In this document: positions 1 to 8,639 of the stretch, in pieces
How the letters are laid out: each line of letters opens with the position of its first letter
Position numbering within the stretch: position 1 is the stretch's first letter
Source of the DNA: HK1 sp965220535
Lineage (GTDB): Bacteria > Pseudomonadota > Gammaproteobacteria > HK1
Direction: 5' to 3'
DNA: 64,000 bases
Assembly: GCA_965220535.1 (NCBI GenBank)
Contig: OZ244833.1
Coordinates: 1,178,001 to 1,242,000 of the forward strand
The notes under the pieces: model-generated
What the model was told of the DNA's origin: nothing
Database searches by the model: none
What the model saw: only the letters and a program-made list of their open reading frames with translations
Made by a program: the position numbers and the translations under genes

Positions 1-798
1 GGCTGGCCGGATCAAGGGCTCGCTTTCGATGTCGCGGTGCACGTCGGAAGTCTGATCGCGGTGCTTGTCTTTTGCCGCGGCGATTTTCTCGCTTTGCTGC
101 GCGGGAAATCCATGCACGAATTCCCCTCCGAAAGGGCTCGATCCTTCGAGAACTCCGGCAAGGCCCTCGCCTCTCGCTCGGAAAAAACGAAGGCGAAGGC
201 CGGGGTTCAGGCCTCGCCGGCGGCGGACGACGAGCCTCGATGCGGCTTGCCTGCTTGGCCGCTCTTCATCGTCGCCGGCATCCCCGTCGGGATCGCGGGG
301 CTCGGGGTGGATAGCCTCGCCGCCGACTGGCTGCGCGATCCGATAGTGATTGCCCTGGCCACCATCGTCTTCGGGCTGCTGCTGTGGAAAGCGGAACGCT
401 CGGGAAGCGGGGATCGAGACTTAGGATCGATCGACCTGCGCATGGCTCTTCTGATCGGATGCGCCCAAGCCCTGGCGCTGATTCCCGGCACCTCCCGCGC
501 CGGGATCGTGATCACCGCCGGGCTTTTCCTCGGGCTGAGTCCGAAAACGGCGGCGCGCTTTTCCCTTTTGCTCTCCCTACCGACGATCCTGATGGCGGGA
601 GGACACAAAGCCATCGAGGTCGCCACCGACCCCGCAGCGATTCCATGGTTCGATATCCTGGCGGGGGCGGGGATCGCGGCCCTTTGCGCCCTTGTCTGTA
701 TCCATTTGTTGATGCGGCTGCTCGATCGGATCGGCTTCACCTGCTTCGTGATCTATCGCTTGGCGCTCGGGGGCTTGCTGCTTTGGATTTTTCTTTGA
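1..798 (+). CDS. uppP: Undecaprenyl-diphosphatase UppP/BacA (5' end outside window)
   Basis: This integral membrane enzyme dephosphorylates undecaprenyl pyrophosphate and so recycles the lipid carrier for peptidoglycan. The reading frame is open from base 1, so the N-terminus lies to the left; 265 residues are visible. The conserved P-G-T-S-R-A-G motif of the family is at about residues 161-167, followed by hydrophobic helices to the C-terminus. The frame begins inside the conserved D-Q-G-L-A-F-D-V-A segment. Oddity: a charged, low-complexity stretch of roughly 45 residues (about 36-80), rich in S, K, E and R, sits between the first visible helix and the next one, where relatives are much shorter. 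The family call is firm; the function of the insert is unknown. Confidence 0.9.
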   Translation, partial: GWPDQGLAFDVAVHVGSLIAVLVFCRGDFLALLRGKSMHEFPSERARSFENSGKALASRSEKTKAKAGVQASPAADDEPRCGLPAWPLFIVAGIPVGIAGLGVDSLAADWLRDPIVIALATIVFGLLLWKAERSGSGDRDLGSIDLRMALLIGCAQALALIPGTSRAGIVITAGLFLGLSPKTAARFSLLLSLPTILMAGGHKAIEVATDPAAIPWFDILAGAGIAALCALVCIHLLMRLLDRIGFTCFVIYRLALGGLLLWIFL

Positions 799-1372
799 AA
801 GGCGAAGCCTCGCATTCGCCGGCCGCCATCGGCTCGATCTTTCGGGCTCCCTGGCAAAGAAATCCCTCGATCGAAAGCCGCCGAGCAAGAACGATCGCCT
901 TGGATGCGAGTCCGAAGTCTTCGAGAAAAGCCCTTGGAAGAAACCTTGCTTGGAGAGCCCTTGCTTGGAGAGCCCTTGGTATCGGGGGAAAAGGGCATCG
1001 AGAGACGCTCGCTACCCATAAAGGGGATATCGCAGGCACCGCCCGGATATCGGGGCTAGGTGGTAGCGCGGGGTTTCGAAAATACAAGAGAATCGACCGA
1101 GTTCGAGATTGGTTGGCAAAAGCGCCAAGACCGCGAGCGTCGGATCGACAGGAGTCTTTTCGGCGTTCGGAACAAGGATTCGACTATGGGTTCACTTATG
1201 GGTTCACTTATGGGTTCACTTATGGGTTCACTTATGGGTTCACTTATGGGTTCACTTATGGGTTCACTTATGGGTTCACTTATGGGTTCACTTATGGGTT
1301 CACTTTGGGGGGCTCGGGGCTTTGTCGAAGGCTTCTCTTATGGCTTCCTCGGGGGCTTCCATCGCTGTCCCT
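799..1372. other. Spacer with short tandem repeats, no credible gene
   Basis: The 574-bp spacer lies between convergent genes (uppP + and the PLP enzyme -). It contains a 15-bp direct duplication at 946-975 (TTGCTTGGAGAGCCC twice) and the 12-bp array described separately. Open frames cross it on both strands but consist of repeat translation or charged low-complexity sequence. A short inverted repeat GGCGAA...TTCGCC (801-820) follows uppP without a T-run. Confidence 0.6.
1185..1304. repeat. 12-bp tandem repeat, 10 perfect copies
   Basis: The unit TATGGGTTCACT is repeated ten times without a mismatch over 120 bp. Because 12 is a multiple of three, every frame stays open through it (for example M-G-S-L repeated on the plus strand). 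No start site, domain or flanking coding signal supports translation, so it is called a non-coding microsatellite-like array. Perfect copy identity suggests recent expansion by slippage. Confidence 0.95.
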
Positions 1373-2500
1373 TCACCGGAGGGGATCGGCATCGTCGTCC
1401 CCGGGGATCAGGCGATCGGAATATGCAAAAAGCGCCGGCAGGCCTCCGGTATGCAAAAAGAGCACGCGACTTCCCCGGGGGATATCTCCGCTTCGCACCC
1501 GAGCGACGAGACCGGCCATCGCCTTGCCGGTATATACCGGATCCAACAACAAAGCCTCGGTGCTGGCGGCAAGAGCGATGGCTTCGCGAACCGCAGGATT
1601 GAGAGCGCCGTAGCCGGGGGCGAATACCCGGTCGCAGACATCGACATCCTCGGGCCGAAAGGCATCGAGGCGATCGATCATCCGCGCCAGCGCGGCCGCC
1701 CGTTTTTCCACCCGCGGCTTTTGCAAAAGCGCTGCCCGTCGCACACAGATCCCCGTTATCGATACCGGCTCCCCGAGAGCCCGCATCCCCATCAGTATTC
1801 CGCAATGGCTAAGAGCGCTGCCGGAGGCGAGGATCAGCTTGTCGAAGGCCATTCCCCGCGCTTTGCAATCGGCGACGATTTCGCGGGCGGCGATGACGTA
1901 GCCGAGCCCTCCCAAGGGCGGGTGGTCGACTCCGAGGTGGATCACATAAGGACGGCGACCCTGCGCCCGCAAGCGACGAGCCAGTCGATCCAGACTGTCG
2001 TCGGCGTCGGCTTCGACGGCAGGGGACTGCCCGAGGGAAGCGGGCTCGGGGCCATCGCCGATATCCGCCGCGCCCCCAGGGTCGGCATCGGCGGGGACGA
2101 AAGGGTGGAGGGTCGCGCCCAGCAGGCGATCCAAAAAAACATTGCCGGAGTGACGATAGAGATCGCTGCTCTCGCCGACCCTCTGCTCGAGCTGGAGATG
2201 AGCCTCCATCCCCAGCCGACACGCCGCCGCCGCCGCCAAACGGACGAAGTTGGATTGCACCGCACCGGTAATCAGGATCGTATCGGCTTTTTGCGCCTTC
2301 GCCTCGCCGAGATAGAACTCGAGCTGACGCACCTTGTTGCCGCCGAGAGCGAGGCCGGTGCAATCGTCGCGCTTGATCCAAAGATCGATGCCCAAAGCGG
2401 CCCCGAGCCGGGGCGCCGCTTCCAAAGGCGTGGGGGTATGACCGAGACGAAGCCTCGGGTAGCGGTCCAAGGCGGCCAGAGGATCGGAAAGATCGGACAT
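1373..2500 (-). CDS. PLP-dependent D-cysteine desulfhydrase / L-cysteate sulfo-lyase family enzyme
   Basis: A fold-type II PLP enzyme of the D-cysteine desulfhydrase, CuyA and ACC-deaminase group, which removes a sulfur group and ammonia from a cysteine-like substrate. The Schiff-base lysine is K56 in G-G-N-K-V-R-Q; Q-S-N-F-V-R and H-T-G-G-L-P-A-L-F-A-Y further on are family motifs. The start at 2500 gives 375 residues beginning M-S-D-L-S-D-P; an upstream in-frame ATG at 2602 would add 34 residues with no family support. About 35 extra residues rich in A, D, G and P lie in the middle. Q-S-N-F replaces the more usual Q-S-N-H, and S-G-S-A-L-S-H-C-G replaces a glycine-rich loop, so the exact substrate (D-cysteine, cysteate or another) is open. 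It is transcribed alone. Confidence 0.8.
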   Translation of the reverse strand: MSDLSDPLAALDRYPRLRLGHTPTPLEAAPRLGAALGIDLWIKRDDCTGLALGGNKVRQLEFYLGEAKAQKADTILITGAVQSNFVRLAAAAACRLGMEAHLQLEQRVGESSDLYRHSGNVFLDRLLGATLHPFVPADADPGGAADIGDGPEPASLGQSPAVEADADDSLDRLARRLRAQGRRPYVIHLGVDHPPLGGLGYVIAAREIVADCKARGMAFDKLILASGSALSHCGILMGMRALGEPVSITGICVRRAALLQKPRVEKRAAALARMIDRLDAFRPEDVDVCDRVFAPGYGALNPAVREAIALAASTEALLLDPVYTGKAMAGLVARVRSGDIPRGSRVLFLHTGGLPALFAYSDRLIPGDDDADPLR

Positions 2501-2611
2501 CGTCGGGGGCCCGTCTTCGATTCGAGGGAGGGGCAAGAGGATCTCGAAATGCGTCTTCGGCGCTCGAGAAGCGGGGGCACGAAGCGGCACGGCCTCGCTC
2601 ATCCATCGCCG

Positions 2612-2646
2612 AAAAGCCCCGATTCCAAGATGGAATCGGGGCTTTT
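2612..2646 (-). terminator. Intrinsic terminator of the exported-protein gene (bidirectional shape)
   Basis: A perfect 12-bp stem (GCCCCGATTCCA / TGGAATCGGGGC) with a 3-nt loop, flanked by A4 on the left and T4 on the right. It lies about 165 bp past the stop of the minus-strand exported-protein gene and upstream of the PLP enzyme start, so it separates two minus-strand transcripts. It would work in either direction. Confidence 0.8.
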
Positions 2647-2811
2647 ATGGATCGCCTGTTCAGGTATCGGCAATCAAGTACCGACTATCAATATCGACCG
2701 TCGATCCCTTCTTGCCACTGCCTGCACTCTTGGTATCCAAGCATGCAGCGAAAATACCCTTCACGATTCGGCGTTCGATTCAGCGCTTGATGCACCGAAT
2801 CGGCACCGACT

Positions 2812-4662
2812 TCATTTGTAGTTGACGTTGGTGTTATTGGTCAACGATCCTCCGGATCGAACCAATATTTGGGATGACAGATAATTCTCCCCGGTGGAAA
2901 GAATATCGCAAGCCAAACGACCGTTGACCGGTCCACCCCAGTGGGTGTCGGGATCGAAGCCTTGGGGTGAAAGCAGTTCGGCGATCGCGGCTCTGGTCAG
3001 TACGGAAGTCCCTCCGCTTGCCACCTTCTCCGACATGCGGGCAAACCAACGATCCCCGACCTGATTCGTGCACTCCAAGAAGACATCGCAGGAGGCGTTC
3101 GTATTCTCGCAGCGGATACGCACAAAGGCCTCGTCGGGCGAGCTCGGCGGAGGAATGGCATAAGCCACGGCATTGGGGGCCAAGCCGTCAAGCTCCAAGC
3201 TGATACTACGACTCGTGGGTTGGGAGTTGACCGTGGCGTGGGGAGCGCCATCGAACAGAGCCCGAGTCCTGAAGGTATAGGTCTCGCCGTGCTCCATATT
3301 CGCAGCGCCGGGGACGAAGAAAACCTCCCATTCCTCGTTTCCGTACCGGTTTTGCAGTGCCAAGGGATTCAGATCCGTCATCATTATCCTCGCGGTGCCG
3401 TCTTCCGCCATATCCCGCAAAGCCTCTTCCCTTGCGCGACTCCCGATGCGAATTCGGCGATAGATATAGTGCCCCTTGTTCTCATCGATATCGGGAGTGA
3501 CGGCGAGCTCGATCGCATCATCCTCCGAGGGACGAAACGCCGTCCCGTCGGCCTTCAACGGATGAACGAGATCATCCGTTCCGTATTTGAGCTGATCGCA
3601 GGCCGTTTCGCTGCGCAAAGATGCGGTCGCTCCGGCAAAAATCCTCACTTGCCCCAAAAGCAAGGCGTCTTTGGTGGTGTTCTCGCTAAGACCGGCAACC
3701 CCTGCGGGGATATAAAGCGACTGGATGGTCGACTCTCCGCTCGTGGTGTTTTCAGTGCGGTTACCCGCAAATGTCGAGGGGTTGCCGATATCGATCGTCG
3801 CGTCGAGATTGAGTTGCGATCCGATGCCACCAGACAAGGGATATTGGCTATTCGCAGCGCGCGGGCCCAATACCAGATGCTGGACATAGGGAATGGCCCT
3901 GGCATAGACACACGAGCCATCGCTGGAAGCATCGCTCAAACACCGGCCGGCAGGGCCTGCGGGAAAATAATTATCACCGGTCGTCGCTACCGATCGGAGC
4001 GAGGAAGTGACCGTCACCCTTCTCGAGGGATCGAAATCCGTGACCTCCAAGGCCGGAATCGTGAAAACGATATAACTTCCCGCTTGGAATTTAGTAGCGT
4101 TATTGCTTCCGGCATACGCGAACTCGAAGGTAACGCGATCATCGCCGGAGGCCCCTCCCGATAATCTATCGACTCTCGTTATATTGCTGATTTCATCGCC
4201 GTCTTCGTTATAGGTGCGCACATCGCCGGCGGTGATGGGATCATGGAAACGAGCGCCGCCGCCGATCGACAGCGTAATCTCGGCTACCTCTCCCCGATCG
4301 ATATAGTCACCGGAATTCCTCGGGTGGTAGCCCAAGGTGTACAAAACCGGCCCGCTATCGGATCTCAAGGATTGGGTGCCCGACCCCGAGCCGAATATCT
4401 CGCGAGCGAAAATCAGGCGACCGTCGATCTTCTGCGTGAAGTTGACGCTGTCGCCGCCGATGCAGGCACGCAAAGCAGGGGAGTTGCCGGGCAGCGAGTC
4501 CGTCTGCGCAAGCACCGATCGGCTACCGACAACACTCGATAGGACCAGAGCCGCCACCGTCAGCACGACGAGAGATGCCATGCGCATCAAAGATCGCGCC
4601 CCGCCGGCACGAAAGAGGCCGGATCCGTAAAGATCTGCGGGAGATGGTTTGAGGATAGGCAT
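2812..4662 (-). CDS. Large exported protein of unknown family (short paralogue)
   Basis: I do not recognise the family. The start at 4662 has a strong ribosome site (AAGGAGCG, 4 nt upstream); a longer frame to 4911 adds 83 unsupported residues. The 616-residue product has a signal peptide with a hydrophobic core at about 29-48 and a likely cut after A52 (V-L-A). The mature part looks beta-rich, with many T, S, G and N. A middle segment (G-D-N-Y-F-P-A-G-P-A-G-R-C, then C-V-Y-A-R-A) and the last 118 residues are clearly shared with the 866-residue protein encoded at 33830-36430. The C-terminal domain (499-616) starts I-P-P-P-S-S-P-D-E-A-F and carries four cysteines (518, 525, 531, 585), which may form disulfides outside the cytoplasm. 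It appears monocistronic. A role as secreted or surface protein is inference. Confidence 0.75.
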   Translation of the reverse strand: MPILKPSPADLYGSGLFRAGGARSLMRMASLVVLTVAALVLSSVVGSRSVLAQTDSLPGNSPALRACIGGDSVNFTQKIDGRLIFAREIFGSGSGTQSLRSDSGPVLYTLGYHPRNSGDYIDRGEVAEITLSIGGGARFHDPITAGDVRTYNEDGDEISNITRVDRLSGGASGDDRVTFEFAYAGSNNATKFQAGSYIVFTIPALEVTDFDPSRRVTVTSSLRSVATTGDNYFPAGPAGRCLSDASSDGSCVYARAIPYVQHLVLGPRAANSQYPLSGGIGSQLNLDATIDIGNPSTFAGNRTENTTSGESTIQSLYIPAGVAGLSENTTKDALLLGQVRIFAGATASLRSETACDQLKYGTDDLVHPLKADGTAFRPSEDDAIELAVTPDIDENKGHYIYRRIRIGSRAREEALRDMAEDGTARIMMTDLNPLALQNRYGNEEWEVFFVPGAANMEHGETYTFRTRALFDGAPHATVNSQPTSRSISLELDGLAPNAVAYAIPPPSSPDEAFVRIRCENTNASCDVFLECTNQVGDRWFARMSEKVASGGTSVLTRAAIAELLSPQGFDPDTHWGGPVNGRLACDILSTGENYLSSQILVRSGGSLTNNTNVNYK

Positions 4663-5605
4663 GTTGCGCTCCTTGGAATACGCTTGTGTGATCCGACGCC
4701 TGTCGATCCTGATGTGATGATCCGAATATCCACGAGCCGGCACCGCCGGGCCCGCACTTGCAACGCAGTTTTTTCGCGTGCGCACACCCCGTGCGCACAC
4801 CCGGGGCGGTTTCCGATTATCCATCATCTGGCGATCATAGCACGGAACGCCATGATCTCGTTTCGCACGAAGTTCAAGGCAAGGGCCGGTCGAAACCCCA
4901 CGGCCGGTCATCCCAGCGGTGGATCATACCCGCGAACCGGGCAAGTGTCCACCGAAAACAAGGGGCGAGGGGCATGAAAAAATCGGGATCGCAAGCCCTT
5001 CTTTCCGCCTTGCGGCGAATCCCCGCCGAGGGTTTTCGAGATGCACTGCATCTTGCGCCCGAACCGCCTTCGAAAGCGCGACGACGATTCGATGCTTCGG
5101 CCTCGACAGGGCATCGGTTTTTTGCCGGCGCCGCACCGCCAAAAAGCGCGACGAGCGCCGGGCTCTCTCGCGGTGCCGAAACGAGACGACGATCGACAAG
5201 CATGCCCCCTTTCGAAGGCTCGCAGATCTTATGTCGGATTTTGCCGCCCGCCCTCGGCGGCGAAACGATCGATGCCGAAGCCTTTGCGAGGCCTTTCGTC
5301 GATGCGCTCCCGGGCTATCCTTCTCGCCCTGTCGGCGGCACCGACGGGAATTTCGAAGCGAGATCGCTGCCAAAGCATATCCCCGCCGAATATCCCCGAT
5401 GCGAGGGAAAGCGCAAACGACAATCGTATCCCTTTTCGCCATGCATGACCGGTTCGTCTTCTCGACCTTGCCCTTCGCCTCGGAGGGCATCGCGAAATCG
5501 ACTTTAGGCTCTTGGCCTCCGGCGATGCCCCCTTCGACACCTCGCTTCGAGTCCCCGGCGACCCTCGCCCTTTCGCCATTCGATCATCGTGTTCATGACC
5601 GCCCC

Positions 5606-6230
5606 CTATGGTGCCAGCAATACAGCTTTATCGTTATCATTATCATTATCGTCATCGACAGGCCTATCCCTATCCATACTGGCATCCTGCTTATGGACTG
5701 CGAGTATGCCCACATTACGCGCATCCCTATCCTTGCCGGCATCCTGTTTGTGGGCTGCGAGTACGCCCGCATTCCACGCACCAGCACCACGCTGCCCTCT
5801 GTTCTTCCTTTCGCTGCTAATCAGTCTGCGTGGCCCACACCTGCTTTTATTCGGGCGTGCCCTGCCCTGCTTCTTCCTGCGTCCACCACTGGCCATATCA
5901 CTGCCCCCTGTTCGATGATGCGGGCTACTACCCACCCGCCAGTGGCCACCCGCGCGGGCGGTGCGCCCCAATTCACTCCACCACTTCGCTTGACCGCAGG
6001 GCACGCTGCCAGGGCTGGCCTGCGATCAGGGTTGGCACATCAATGCCCAAGTGTTCAGCGATACCACGTGCATCCACCAGCAGAACTGCATCACCACGGG
6101 CAGCAGCAGCGTCCATGATGGCCTGATAGGTAGATGGGGTACCATCGATGCGCTATGCAGGTATCGCCTGCCATGCATCGCAGCCTGTCAGGGTATCGAC
6201 ATCGGTGGCCAGCTCAAAACCCCTTCCCGA
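5606..6230 (-). pseudogene. Foreign-looking remnant of two or three small genes
   Basis: Reading the minus strand from about 6230 downwards, one frame gives plausible protein (F-E-L-A-T-D-V-D-T-L-T-G-C-D-A-W), stops at a TAG at 6155-6153, and continues in the same frame with R-I-D-G-T-P-S-T-Y-Q-A-I-M-D-A-A-A-A-R-G to a TGA at 5975-5973. A second frame overlaps this stop by 4 bp. A third frame, ending at 5606, contains a duplicated element (A-A-H-K-Q-D-A-G-K-D-R-D and A-V-H-K-Q-D-A-S-M-D-R-D) and ends in a D/N-rich tail. The 4-bp overlap and different composition suggest a fragment of phage or other acquired DNA with a nonsense change. No family was recognised. Confidence 0.4.
5821..5976 (-). 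CDS. Small 51-residue frame in the foreign-looking segment
   Basis: A GTG start at 5976 overlaps the TGA of the preceding minus-strand frame in the GTGA style of coupled genes. The product begins V-N-W-G-A-P-P-A-R-V-A-T-G-G-W and has a hydrophobic middle (V-V-A-R-I-I-E-Q-G-A-V-I-W-P-V-V). It resembles a short phage-type protein in layout only. Too short for the length cut-off of ordinary gene finding; whether it is expressed is unknown. Confidence 0.3.
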   Translation of the reverse strand: MNWGAPPARVATGGWVVARIIEQGAVIWPVVDAGRSRAGHARIKAGVGHAD

Positions 6231-6489
6231 GCGGATGCAAGCGATGCAACCGATCCCGCGGCTCCTTTTGTCCTTCGGACGCAAGGTATCGCACGATCGT
6301 TTCGTGCTATTATCGATCCGCTCGTCGATCCGTCCGTGCCCGGCATTGATAGGGATTCGTGCCCGTACGAGAGGGGGCTTGCAAGGTGCACGATCGAATG
6401 TGCACGATCGATCGCATCGAGACGATGACCACCACGGCAAGCATCGAAGCGACATCAAGAGTTTTCGTGAACTGACGAGGTGAGCGCAA

Positions 6490-6825
6490 ATGTCCAAGCC
6501 CTACGAGGAAAAATGGGTCGGAGCCTCCGGCAAGGAATATCTGTACTCCGCCTACTCCGTCGGCGATCATAATATCGAGAGGAGTTTCGAAAACGTACCC
6601 GGAAATTATATATTCGCCAAGAAAACCGTTTTGGGCGATTTTTCACCGATCTATATCGGGCAGTCGGGAAATATCTCCGAACGACTCGATGACCATCACA
6701 AGAATTCCTGCATTCGCCGACGCGGAGCGACCCATATCTTCTTGCATCGCAACGACGACGAAAATGCTCGTTTGGCGGAAGAAAGCGATCTGCTCGGCAA
6801 TTCGGATCCCCCCTGCAACGAATGA
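6490..6825 (+). CDS. Small GIY-YIG nuclease-like protein
   Basis: A 111-residue protein with the core of the GIY-YIG fold: G-N-Y-I-F-A-K at about 37-43, then P-I-Y-I-G-Q-S-G-N at about 53-61, and the arginine of S-E-R-L (about 65) with D-D-H-H-K after it. A late E-E-S-D-L and P-P-C-N motif also fit stand-alone GIY-YIG proteins. The ATG is preceded by GAGGTGA at a good distance. It stands alone to the right of the foreign-looking segment, so it could be part of the same acquired DNA. GIY-YIG domains cut or nick DNA; the target of this one is unknown. Confidence 0.65.
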   Translation: MSKPYEEKWVGASGKEYLYSAYSVGDHNIERSFENVPGNYIFAKKTVLGDFSPIYIGQSGNISERLDDHHKNSCIRRRGATHIFLHRNDDENARLAEESDLLGNSDPPCNE

Positions 6826-7015
6826 CGGCAACGAATCGTCGGGCTAAATCATCGGGCGGATAAACGCCGAAGGCGAGATCGCTCGCTTCCACCTTCGTCG
6901 GCTCGAAAGATATTTCCCTCTCGGGTGTCGGGATCGAGGCTTCGGCAATCTGAAAAAAATCCGTGTTTTTCGGGATATGAAGATATACAGACCTAAATAA
7001 AGACGTAAAAAAGCG

Positions 7016-7882
7016 TCATCCCCCGAGAAACAACTGCCCGACCTTCGGATTGGCCAGAAGATCGTCGCCCTTGCCGGCGATCGCAATCTCGCCCGAGACC
7101 AATACATAACCGATATCCGCGAACTCCAAGCCCTTCTTGGCGTTTTGCTCCACCATGATGATCGTCTTGCCGTCGCGGCGCTGCAGATCGTCCAGAATTT
7201 CAAAGACCATATCGATAAAACGCGGCTCCAAACCGATCGACGGCTCGTCCACCAACAACACCTCCGGATTCATCACCAGGGCTCGCGAGATTTCGAGCAA
7301 GCGCCGCTCGCCGCCCGATAAAACCTTCGCTTTATGCTTGCGCCGCGCCGCCAGCCTCGGGTATTTGTCGAAAACCGTCTCCGCCGATTCGAAGGCCTCT
7401 TGCCGCCGATCTTTCAAGAATCCGCCCATCCACAGGTTCTCTTCGACCGTCATCCCGGGAAAGACCGATTTATCCTGCAGGATATAGGCGATTCCGGCCT
7501 GCGCCAGTTTCTCGCTCGGCGTCAGTTCGGTCACGTCGCGGCGATCCTCGCCCACATAAATCTTGCCGTCGTAGATATTGGTGAAGCCGAAGATCGAATG
7601 CAGGATCGTGGACTTGCCCGCACCGTTGGGCCCGATCAAGCACAGCGACTGGCCCTTGGCGACCCGCAAATCGATATCGTGCAAGATCTCCATCTTGCCG
7701 TAGCCGGCCTTGAGCCCCTCGATGGAAACGAAGGCCGGAGAGCCGGCCAGCGCCTCGAGATCCGATACCGTGATCTCCTCGGCGATGGCCGCGGCCTGAC
7801 GCGCAACGTCATCGACCGACATGACGGTATCGACGCTGCCGCCGCCGTAGCCACCGATATTTTTGTTTTTATCGTCGGACAT
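7016..7882 (-). CDS. livF: Branched-chain amino-acid-type ABC transporter ATPase LivF
   Basis: Second ATPase of the Liv-type importer, working on the cytoplasmic face with LivG to power LivH-LivM. Walker A G-P-N-G-A-G-K-S-T is at about 84-92, the signature L-S-G-G-E-R-R at about 188-194, and Walker B L-L-V-D-E-P at about 209-214. At 288 residues it is about 50 longer than usual LivF: the first 50 residues (glycine-rich, then A/E/D-rich helix) precede the normal start of the fold. The gene is last in livK-H-M-G-F, 13 bp after livG. The AT-rich downstream stretch 6950-7015 contains T-runs on the minus strand but only a weak stem. Confidence 0.92.
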   Translation of the reverse strand: MSDDKNKNIGGYGGGSVDTVMSVDDVARQAAAIAEEITVSDLEALAGSPAFVSIEGLKAGYGKMEILHDIDLRVAKGQSLCLIGPNGAGKSTILHSIFGFTNIYDGKIYVGEDRRDVTELTPSEKLAQAGIAYILQDKSVFPGMTVEENLWMGGFLKDRRQEAFESAETVFDKYPRLAARRKHKAKVLSGGERRLLEISRALVMNPEVLLVDEPSIGLEPRFIDMVFEILDDLQRRDGKTIIMVEQNAKKGLEFADIGYVLVSGEIAIAGKGDDLLANPKVGQLFLGG

Positions 7883-7895
7883 CGAAAGCGGCGAC

Positions 7896-8639
7896 TCAGT
7901 GCGCCCCTAGATAGGCATCGATGACCCGTTGGTCGTTCCTGATTTCCTCGGGCTTGCCATCGGCCAGCATCTCCCCGTGGGCGAGACAGTAGATATGCTC
8001 CGCCATATTCATGATCACCCGCATATTGTGCTCGATGACGAAAAGGGTGATGCCCATCTCCGAATTGGCTCGCTTTAGCCGATCGATCAGACCGTTGATC
8101 AGGGTCGGGTTGATACCCGCCGTCGGCTCGTCGAGCAACAACACCGTCGGCTCGTTCATCAATGCCATGGCGAATTCCAAGAGTTTTTGCTGCCCGAAGG
8201 AGAGGGATCCCCCGCGTAGATAACGTTTTTCGTAAAGCCCCACGAAATCGAGCAGGCTCTCGGCCCGCTCTATCTGCTCGGCATCGTTCCGGGAAAACGC
8301 ATCGAAAAAGGTCATTTTGCGATGCGGCATCGAGATCAGCATATTCTCGACGCAGTTCATCGCGCCGTAAATACGGGTTTGTTGGAAGGTCCTCAGCAAA
8401 CCGAGGCGCGCGATTTGCGGCACCCGGAGTTTGGAAATTTCCCTTCCTTCGAACTTGATCGAACCCTCGTCGATCGGATGATAGCCCACGATGGAATTGA
8501 ACAAGGTCGTCTTGCCGGAGCCGTTGGGCCCGATCAAGCCGGTGATCCGACCCTTGTTCACCTGCATCGAGATACCGGTATTGGCCTTGACCCCGCCGAA
8601 GGATTTGGAGACGCCCGATATATCGATGATCGCGCTCAT
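7896..8639 (-). CDS. livG: Branched-chain amino-acid-type ABC transporter ATPase LivG
   Basis: First ATPase of the importer, 247 residues from the ATG at 8639, which overlaps the stop of livM by 4 bp (ATGA), a sign of coupled translation. Walker A G-P-N-G-S-G-K-T-T is at about 37-45; the signature appears as L-S-F-G-Q-Q-K, the usual LivG variant; Walker B is V-L-L-L-D-E-P-T-A-G. The frame is open far upstream through livM and livH, but that part is a shadow reading. Confidence 0.93.
   Translation of the reverse strand: MSAIIDISGVSKSFGGVKANTGISMQVNKGRITGLIGPNGSGKTTLFNSIVGYHPIDEGSIKFEGREISKLRVPQIARLGLLRTFQQTRIYGAMNCVENMLISMPHRKMTFFDAFSRNDAEQIERAESLLDFVGLYEKRYLRGGSLSFGQQKLLEFAMALMNEPTVLLLDEPTAGINPTLINGLIDRLKRANSEMGITLFVIEHNMRVIMNMAEHIYCLAHGEMLADGKPEEIRNDQRVIDAYLGAH

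Larger units (their letters stand above)
4663..6489. other. 1.8-kb spacer with a foreign-looking segment
   Basis: This is the longest gene-poor stretch. The left part holds a 13-bp direct repeat GTGCGCACACCCC at 4778-4803, about 115-140 bp upstream of the exported-protein start, which could be part of its control region. From 4950 to about 5580 the sequence has the TCG-rich character of the other spacers and no credible gene. From about 5600 to 6230 the composition changes (fewer TCGA words, more CAG/GCC/CAC) and minus-strand frames look coding; see the separate entries. Confidence 0.55.

Noticed and set aside
1060..1602. A plus-strand protein with M-G-S-L repeats
   Set aside because: The repeat keeps any frame open; there is no start signal, and the frame runs into the 3' part of the PLP enzyme gene on the other strand.
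5590..6825. An intact prophage or insertion sequence
   Set aside because: No integrase, transposase, terminal repeats or structural phage genes were recognised; only short fragments.
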